DNA from: Lachnospiraceae bacterium UBA4292
GTDB lineage: Bacteria; Bacillota; Clostridia; Lachnospirales; Lachnospiraceae
Direction of reading: 5' to 3'
NCBI GenBank assembly: GCA_002395865.1
Contig: DGVE01000189.1
Location: forward strand, 1 to 12,058
DNA length: 12,058 nucleotides
Position numbers and translations under genes: made by a program. Shown piece after piece: positions 7,104-12,058 of this stretch. Positions within the stretch are counted from its first letter, which is position 1; each line of letters starts with the position of its first letter. The notes under the pieces are model-generated. The model did not search any database and was not told the DNA's origin. It saw only the letters and a list, made by a program, of their open reading frames with translations.

Positions 7104-7109
7104 AAGACC
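7086..7109. promoter_or_regulatory. Operator-like dyad covering the -10 of the PurF-like gene
   Basis: GGTCTTAT (7086-7093), eight bases, then ATAAGACC (7102-7109): a perfect 8+8 inverted repeat. It covers the whole -10 element and its TG extension, where a bound protein would block RNA polymerase. It does not resemble the Bacillus PurBox (CCGAAC core), so the regulator, if any, is unknown. Confidence 0.5.
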
Positions 7110-7110
7110 C

Positions 7111-7131
7111 GTTCCGGGGAAGAGCCGGAAC
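7111..7131 (+). promoter_or_regulatory. Leader stem-loop of the PurF-like mRNA
   Basis: GTTCCGG (7111-7117), seven bases, then CCGGAAC (7125-7131): a perfect, GC-rich inverted repeat at or next to the predicted 5' end of the transcript. No U-run follows, so it is not a terminator; the ribosome binding site AAGGAG (7146-7151) lies 14 bases beyond it and stays free. A 5'-terminal stem would be expected to shield the mRNA from 5'-end-dependent decay. Confidence 0.5.
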
Positions 7132-7158
7132 CCAAAAGCATATACAAGGAGTCAGACT

Positions 7159-8565
7159 ATGGGCGGATTTTTCGGAGTTGCATCAAAGGAAAACTGTGCT
7201 TTCGACCTGTTCTTCGGCACGGACTACCACTCGCATCTGGGCACCAGGCGCGCGGGCATGGCCACATACGGCAAGGAGACAGGCTTCACCAAGAGCATTC
7301 ACAGCATTGAGAACTCACCCTTTCGGACCAAATTCGACAAGGAATTCAATGATTTCAAGGGCAATTACGGCATCGGCTGCATATCGGATTTCGAGGCGCA
7401 GCCCATACTTGTAAGATCGCACCACGGCACATTCGCCATCACCACGGTCTCCAAGATAAACAACGCACAAGAGCTTGTTTCGAGTATCCTTAAGAACAAT
7501 GTACACTTCTTCGAGATGAGCAACGGTGAGATCAATCCGACCGAACTCGTAGCAGCCCTCATAAACTGCAAGGACAACCTTATCGAGGGCATGAAATATG
7601 CACTCGAGGTCGTAGACGGCTCACTGTCCATGCTGGTGCTTACCCCCAAGGGCATATATGCCGCAAGAGACAGGCTCGGCCGCACACCCGTCATCATGGG
7701 TAAAAAGGACGACGCCATCTGCGCCTGCTTCGAAAGCTTCTCTTACCTGAACTTAGGCTATCAGGACTTAAAGGAGCTCGGCCCCGGCGAGATCGTAGTA
7801 TTCGACGAGAGCTCTGTCAAAACACTCGTTGCCCCCGGCAGGGACAAGAAGATCTGCACCTTCCTCTGGGTGTACTACGGCTACCCCTCCGCAGTCTACG
7901 AGGGCGTCAATGTCGAGGAGATGCGCTACCGCTGCGGCCAGAACATGGCTAAGCGCGACAATATAAAAGCCGATGTGGTTGCAGGAGTCCCCGATTCGGG
8001 TACGGCACACGCCATCGGCTATGCAAACGAGTCTGGCATCCCCTTCTCAAGACCCTTTATCAAATACACGCCCACATGGCCGAGATCCTTCATGCCCACG
8101 ATACAGACCAAGAGGAACTTTATCGCTCACATGAAGCTGATACCTGTACACGAGCTGATCAGAGGCAAATCGCTTCTCCTCATAGACGACTCGATCGTGC
8201 GCGGCACCCAGCTTCGCGAGACCACCGAGTTCCTGTATGAGAGCGGCGCTCGCGAGGTCCACATCAGACCCGCCTGCCCTCCTCTTCTCTTCGGCTGCCG
8301 CTACCTGAATTTCTCCAGGAGCAATTCCGAGATGGAGCTCATCGCCAGAAATGTGATCAATGAGCTCGAGGGCGAGAATGTGAGCCGCGAGGTCCTCGAG
8401 GAGTACGCAGACCCGAACTCCGAGAAGTATGAGAGAATGGTCGAGGGCATAAGAAAGAAATTAAACTTCACCACTCTGCGCTTCAACCGCCTCGACGACA
8501 TGCTTCAGGCAGTCGGCATCCCCGAGAACGAGCTGTGCACCTACTGCTGGAACGGGAAGGAATGA
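7159..8565 (+). CDS. PurF-like protein (amidophosphoribosyltransferase homologue) lacking the glutaminase cysteine
   Basis: A 468-residue homologue of glutamine PRPP amidotransferase, the first enzyme of purine synthesis. The length and domain order fit: N-terminal Ntn glutaminase-like domain (about 1-230), then a phosphoribosyltransferase domain. The PRPP loop LLIDDSIVRGTQ (340-351) is intact. Four cysteines, C233 (ICTF), C380 (FGCRY), C460 and C463 (CTYC), match the positions and contexts of the four that bind the 4Fe-4S cluster in Bacillus-type PurF. The glutaminase part is broken. The start reads MGGFFG where PurF has MCGIxG after processing, so the nucleophilic cysteine is glycine; the RYxTAG stretch with the glutamine-binding arginine is deleted (GIGCISD-FEAQP); and the oxyanion-hole NGN is replaced (TTVSKINNA). 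It may use free ammonia, take ammonia from a partner, or have a different or regulatory role. A strong AAGGAG lies seven bases before the ATG. It stands alone, with no other purine gene in view. Confidence 0.9.
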   Translation: MGGFFGVASKENCAFDLFFGTDYHSHLGTRRAGMATYGKETGFTKSIHSIENSPFRTKFDKEFNDFKGNYGIGCISDFEAQPILVRSHHGTFAITTVSKINNAQELVSSILKNNVHFFEMSNGEINPTELVAALINCKDNLIEGMKYALEVVDGSLSMLVLTPKGIYAARDRLGRTPVIMGKKDDAICACFESFSYLNLGYQDLKELGPGEIVVFDESSVKTLVAPGRDKKICTFLWVYYGYPSAVYEGVNVEEMRYRCGQNMAKRDNIKADVVAGVPDSGTAHAIGYANESGIPFSRPFIKYTPTWPRSFMPTIQTKRNFIAHMKLIPVHELIRGKSLLLIDDSIVRGTQLRETTEFLYESGAREVHIRPACPPLLFGCRYLNFSRSNSEMELIARNVINELEGENVSREVLEEYADPNSEKYERMVEGIRKKLNFTTLRFNRLDDMLQAVGIPENELCTYCWNGKE

Positions 8566-8602
8566 TCGTTTTCTAATTCTTTGCTCATCAAATAATGAAT
8601 AT

Positions 8603-8645
8603 AAAAAACAGGGCTGCCCCACTGTGTTATCAGTGCGACAGCCCT
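8603..8645 (-). terminator. Rho-independent terminator of the coaBC-coaX-AAA operon
   Basis: On the minus strand AGGGCTG (8645-8639) pairs with CAGCCCT (8616-8610). Inside lies a second stem CACTG/CAGTG with a six-base loop, separated by a three-by-three internal loop. TTTTTT (8608-8603) follows after one base. The plus-strand reading lacks a U-run, so the convergent PurF-like gene has no equally clear terminator. Confidence 0.88.
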
Positions 8646-8656
8646 AGGTTCATCGA

Positions 8657-10258
8657 TTACTGCTTACTCTCCTGTCTCTTTATCTTTTCAATTCTGCTGC
8701 TGTGTATCTTTTTGTCAGAATCATAATTGATACCGACCTTAACTATATCTCCGCCATAGCCATTCAAGGCTGCCGCATACTTCTTCTCATCGATCTGTCC
8801 TATCGCCTGCGCCTCATCCTTGTCCCATTTAAGTTCGATGATGATCGCCGGATAAGCGGAATCACGTTTCGGAATGAACACAACATCCGCGAGGCCACGA
8901 CCCGACGGAAGCTCCTCCACCTTTAAAAATCTGTCCACACATACGATGTAAGCGAACTTTATACAGTAGCGAAGCGCCTGCTCATTATTGTAATACTGCG
9001 GCGCGTAATTGGTCTCACGAACTCTCTCGATAGCCTTTGCCACCTCGTCTTCACGGCCTGCGAGGGTATCGTCAAGGAGTTTTTCCGAGACACGTACAAG
9101 TTGCAAAAGCTTTGTATGCTTTGGTTTCTCGAGGATATCCATGAATTCCAGTTTCACTTCCTCATTCGGTATTCTAACTCTCTGAGTCTTCTTATCATAG
9201 GTCAAATATCCCAAATGAATGAGAAGTGTTATGACATCGTCCTTTGAATAAAAGGTCTCCACGTCATTGTTGAAGCCTCTCGTATTTACCCTAAGATGCT
9301 CACCCGAAAGAAGCTTCAGTATATCCGCCTGCAATCCGTCTTCATCCATGTTTATGTAGGTGATGAGATTCTCGGCGGCAGACGTCTTTTTCCAGTGTGA
9401 AGAATAATCCCCCGTACTGATCGTTTCCATTACCGAATATGGATTATAGATCGAGCCTACGCTTTCGAATTCATATCCATCGTACCACTTTTTCATAAGA
9501 TCGAAGTCCATGTGATACTCATCGCACAAGTCCATGACCTCTTTCTCGCTGAAGCCTGTATACTTCGTAAACGGGCCCGGATCAAGAATGGTAAACTCTT
9601 TAAAATCCGACACGGCAGACTCCGAGCCGTCCTTCTTTATCGGGAGGATTCCGGTCATATACGCCCCGGCAACTACCTTGGGTGTAAAATTACGGTTTTT
9701 AAACCATTCCCTGAGCAGATCAAGATATGACTGCTGTGTTCTGTCGTCTTCCTTTGCCTCCCTTATGACAGCATCCCATTCATCAATGATAAAAATGAAT
9801 CTTCTTCCGGTAATATCAACACATTTTACGATGCAATCCGACACATCAGCTATTTTAGACAGCTCCGGATATGCCTCCACCAACTCTTTTCTGATACCGT
9901 CGCAGACAAATCCTACTATTCCGTTTAACGACCCATTCTGCCTCTTCAGCTTTGATATGGCACCCGCCATGTCAATGGATATCACGTTGTACCTGTTTAT
10001 GTGGTCCTCGTATCTATCCGTACCGCTGATCTCTTTTCCCGAAAACAGGTCATGCGAATCACATGAGTGATCGTAATATGCGCAAAGCATATCCACAGCA
10101 AACGACTTTCCGAACCTTCTCGGACGGCTCACGCAGACAAGCTTATCCGGCGTACCGATTCTACGATTTAGGTCATCAATCATCCCTGTTTTATCAATAT
10201 ACCTACCGTTTACGATCTGCTCGAACCCATCTTTACCGGGATCATAATATTCCCCCAT
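8657..10258 (-). CDS. AAA-ATPase-like protein with C-terminal PD-(D/E)XK nuclease domain
   Basis: A 533-residue protein of the AAA-ATPase-like/PD-(D/E)XK family (Pfam AAA-ATPase_like plus PDDEXK_9, from memory), which is abundant in gut Firmicutes and Bacteroidetes and has no settled function. The N-terminus has the family's FEQIVNGRYIDKTGMI opening. Walker A is SRPRRFGKS (44-52), Walker B FIFIIDEWDA (154-163). The C-terminal nuclease core shows D458 in GRGLADVVF, then E475 and K477 in IIIELKW, with QIDEKKYA (488-495) after it, so the catalytic residues look intact. The ATG at 10258-10256 has AAGGAG five bases upstream. It overlaps the end of coaX by 17 bases and ends just before a terminator, so it is the last gene of that operon. 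Parts are clearly more AT-rich than coaX (20 G+C of 60 bases at 9781-9840 against 36 of 60 at 10321-10380, picked by hand), which suggests later acquisition. Confidence 0.9.
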   Translation of the reverse strand: MGEYYDPGKDGFEQIVNGRYIDKTGMIDDLNRRIGTPDKLVCVSRPRRFGKSFAVDMLCAYYDHSCDSHDLFSGKEISGTDRYEDHINRYNVISIDMAGAISKLKRQNGSLNGIVGFVCDGIRKELVEAYPELSKIADVSDCIVKCVDITGRRFIFIIDEWDAVIREAKEDDRTQQSYLDLLREWFKNRNFTPKVVAGAYMTGILPIKKDGSESAVSDFKEFTILDPGPFTKYTGFSEKEVMDLCDEYHMDFDLMKKWYDGYEFESVGSIYNPYSVMETISTGDYSSHWKKTSAAENLITYINMDEDGLQADILKLLSGEHLRVNTRGFNNDVETFYSKDDVITLLIHLGYLTYDKKTQRVRIPNEEVKLEFMDILEKPKHTKLLQLVRVSEKLLDDTLAGREDEVAKAIERVRETNYAPQYYNNEQALRYCIKFAYIVCVDRFLKVEELPSGRGLADVVFIPKRDSAYPAIIIELKWDKDEAQAIGQIDEKKYAAALNGYGGDIVKVGINYDSDKKIHSSRIEKIKRQESKQ

Positions 10259-11015
10259 AAAAGCTCCTTCCAGTGTAGAAAACTCCTACCATCCCCTTCA
10301 CCAAAAGCAAGGGGTCATACACATGCTCATGCTCTATCAGCTCGTGAAGCAGCTCTGCCGCCCCGCCCGTCACTATCAGGCTCACCGGCCCCAGCTTCTT
10401 TTCTATGCGCGCCGTCACGGCATCCACCATGGCCGCAGCGCCGTACAGGGCACCGCTTCTCATGCAGTCGGTCGTATTTTTACCGATAATGTCATCTGGA
10501 GCTGTCAACTCGATGGGCGGAAGCTGTGCCGCTCCGTTCACCAGTGCCTTAAAACCGGTCACCACTCCGGGTGCTATCATTCCGCCTAAAAAGCATCCGT
10601 CAGAGTCGATGACATTTACCGTGGTTGCGGTACCCATATCGACTGTAACTGCAGGCAGTGCGTAGCTTCTCGCGCTGAAGGCATCCATCAGCCTGTCCAT
10701 ACCTACCCTGTCGGGCTCATCCACCAGCACCTTCATATCCGGTATATCCGAAAGCTTCACGACCATGGGTTCAACACCTGTGAGCCGCCTGGCCGCCTCG
10801 CGAAGGACATCCGTGAGCACAGGCACCACGCTCGATATGACAGCACCGTCATAGTTCAGTCCCCCCAGCTCGGAGTCCTCCATGAACAGAAGGTACTCAG
10901 AAGCACTCCAGAACTTGTCGGAGGGCATCTTTATGCTTGAAACCGGTATGTCGGCCGCATCATCCCACGCGTAGGCGCCAACTGTGGTATTGCCTATGTC
11001 AATAGCGAGTATCAT
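10242..11015 (-). CDS. coaX: Type III pantothenate kinase
   Basis: CoaX phosphorylates pantothenate to 4'-phosphopantothenate, the first step of coenzyme A synthesis, in the cytoplasm. Type III enzymes belong to the ASKHA fold, need a monovalent cation such as potassium and are not inhibited by coenzyme A. The 257 residues are the usual length. Visible motifs: phosphate-binding DIGNTT (6-11), the GxDR motif GMDR (105-108) with the catalytic aspartate D107, adenosine-binding VDMGTATT (125-132), GGMIAPG (144-150), NTTDCMRSG (180-188) and TGGAA (216-220). The ATG overlaps the TGA of coaBC as ATGA, and AGGAG lies eight bases upstream (11024-11028). The direct coupling with coaBC places consecutive pathway steps together and leaves little doubt about function. 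Its 3' end is overlapped by the AAA-ATPase gene. Confidence 0.97.
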   Translation of the reverse strand: MILAIDIGNTTVGAYAWDDAADIPVSSIKMPSDKFWSASEYLLFMEDSELGGLNYDGAVISSVVPVLTDVLREAARRLTGVEPMVVKLSDIPDMKVLVDEPDRVGMDRLMDAFSARSYALPAVTVDMGTATTVNVIDSDGCFLGGMIAPGVVTGFKALVNGAAQLPPIELTAPDDIIGKNTTDCMRSGALYGAAAMVDAVTARIEKKLGPVSLIVTGGAAELLHELIEHEHVYDPLLLVKGMVGVFYTGRSFYGGIL

Positions 11016-12058
11016 CCTCTCATCTCCTGTATAGCGTCGAGAAGTCTTCCGGCCGCATCCGCCTTGCTCATAAGGGGGAGCTCCGTCACTGCGTCGCGGC
11101 TTATCAATGTCAGCACATTCGTGTCCACCGCAAATCCCGCGCCCGCGACCTTTAAATTATTGGCGGCGATCAGATCCAGCTTCTTTTTCTCGAGCTTTTT
11201 CCTGGAATTTTCCAGCATGTCCTTCGTTTCCATGGAGAAGCCGCACACGAAGAGGCCGTCATGACGATGCTCCGCCACATAGCCCAGTATATCCTGTGTT
11301 CTCTCAAGCGCTATCGACATGTCCGAATCACTCTTTTTTATCTTATCCTCCGCCACCGAAGCCGGCCTGTAATCTGCTACAGCTGCGGACTTTATAAGAA
11401 TATCTGTCTTCGGCAGAGCATCCCTCACCGCCTCAAACATATCTTGCGCGCTGGTGATATTCACCACCTTCACAAATGGAGGCGGCACGATACTAACCCG
11501 CCCGGATATAAGCGTCACATCCGCTCCTCTGAGCATAGCCTCGCGGGCAATGGCATAGCCCATCTTGCCGGTAGAGTGATTGGTTATGTATCTGACCGGA
11601 TCTATCGCCTCCTGCGTGGGGCCGGCAGTGACCGTGACATTAACGCCCGCAAGATCCTTCTCTCTGGCAAGCTCCCTGTATACATACTCGCAGAGGGCTC
11701 CCGGCTCCGGCAGTCTGCCCGCACCCACGTCGCCGCAGGCGAGATACCCCGCATCGGGCTCTATCACGGTAAATCCGTAATTCTTAAGCTTCGCTATATT
11801 ATCCTGAGTGATCGGATTTTCGAACATGGCGGTGTTCATGGCGGGGGCCACGAGCTTTTTGCACCTCGCTGCCAGCACCGTGGTCGTCAGGAAATCATCC
11901 GCTATGCCGTTTGCCATCTTCGCGATGACATTTGCCGTGGCCGGCGCTATGAGCATGATATCCGCTGCCTTGGCAAGCTCCACATGCGCCACATCGTATT
12001 TAAAGTTTCTGTCAAAGGAATCGACCACAACGCGGTTGTTCGTGAGCGTCTCGAAGGT
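11012..12058 (-). CDS. coaBC: Bifunctional phosphopantothenoylcysteine decarboxylase / phosphopantothenate-cysteine ligase, 5' end cut
   Basis: CoaBC (Dfp) joins cysteine to 4'-phosphopantothenate using CTP in bacteria (CoaB domain) and decarboxylates the product to 4'-phosphopantetheine (FMN-dependent CoaC domain). The frame is open to the right edge; 348 residues are visible and roughly 50, holding the first part of the flavin fold, are missing. Counting from the first visible residue, the CoaC part has TFETLTNNRVVVDSF at the edge, the active-site histidine H25 (VAHVELA), PAMNTAM (72-78) and the lid LACGDVGAGR (106-115) with active-site cysteine C108. CoaB begins near 137, with VTAGPTQEAIDPVR, STGKMG, AAVADYRP and the KIKKSDSD lysine region. 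An in-frame GTG at 12028 is not the start, because conserved sequence lies upstream of it. It is coupled to coaX by an ATGA overlap. Confidence 0.97.
   Translation of the reverse strand, partial: TFETLTNNRVVVDSFDRNFKYDVAHVELAKAADIMLIAPATANVIAKMANGIADDFLTTTVLAARCKKLVAPAMNTAMFENPITQDNIAKLKNYGFTVIEPDAGYLACGDVGAGRLPEPGALCEYVYRELAREKDLAGVNVTVTAGPTQEAIDPVRYITNHSTGKMGYAIAREAMLRGADVTLISGRVSIVPPPFVKVVNITSAQDMFEAVRDALPKTDILIKSAAVADYRPASVAEDKIKKSDSDMSIALERTQDILGYVAEHRHDGLFVCGFSMETKDMLENSRKKLEKKKLDLIAANNLKVAGAGFAVDTNVLTLISRDAVTELPLMSKADAAGRLLDAIQEMRG

Noticed and set aside
12029..12058. GTG at 12028 as the start of coaBC
   Set aside because: The ten codons upstream read TFETLTNNRV, which is conserved CoaC sequence, so the gene continues past the window edge.
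1..12058. CRISPR arrays, insertion sequences, tRNA or rRNA genes
   Set aside because: No regularly spaced repeats, transposase-like frames with terminal repeats, or recognisable tRNA/rRNA sequences were seen by eye on either strand.

Overview
The window looks like a chromosomal segment of a Gram-positive, Clostridia-type bacterium, most likely Lachnospiraceae. This is inference from strong GGAGG ribosome binding sites, sigma-A-like promoters, U-run terminators, a type III pantothenate kinase next to coaBC, and the general look of the proteins; no marker gene is present to prove it. Nine genes fill almost all of the sequence, eight on the minus strand and one on the plus strand, and both window edges cut a gene. 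No RNA gene, insertion sequence, CRISPR array or gene-free stretch longer than about 210 bases was seen.

Read in the direction of minus-strand transcription (right to left): coaBC (5' end missing) overlaps coaX by ATGA, and coaX overlaps by 17 bases a gene for an AAA-ATPase/PD-(D/E)XK protein of unknown role. That three-gene unit ends at a clear terminator near 8610-8645. coaBC and coaX carry out early coenzyme A synthesis (pantothenate phosphorylation, then conversion of phosphopantothenate to phosphopantetheine).

In the middle (7159-8565, plus strand) is a lone gene for a PurF-like protein. It keeps the PRPP-binding loop and all four presumed iron-sulfur cysteines, but it has lost the N-terminal catalytic cysteine and the other glutaminase residues. 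Its promoter carries a perfect 8+8 dyad over the -10 element, followed at once by a second inverted repeat in the leader. This is the most interesting locus here. Divergent from it is a two-gene operon for a heterodimeric ABC exporter with one canonical and one degenerate ATP site, ending at a terminator near 3382-3414.

On the left, a perfect-consensus promoter (TTGACA-17-TATACT) drives a six-TM membrane protein of unknown function, translationally coupled (ATGA) to a 64-residue XRE-family repressor-like protein. After a short intergenic region with its own promoter, an operator-like palindrome and a leader hairpin come a NatA-type ABC ATPase and its ABC-2 permease, the latter running off the left edge.
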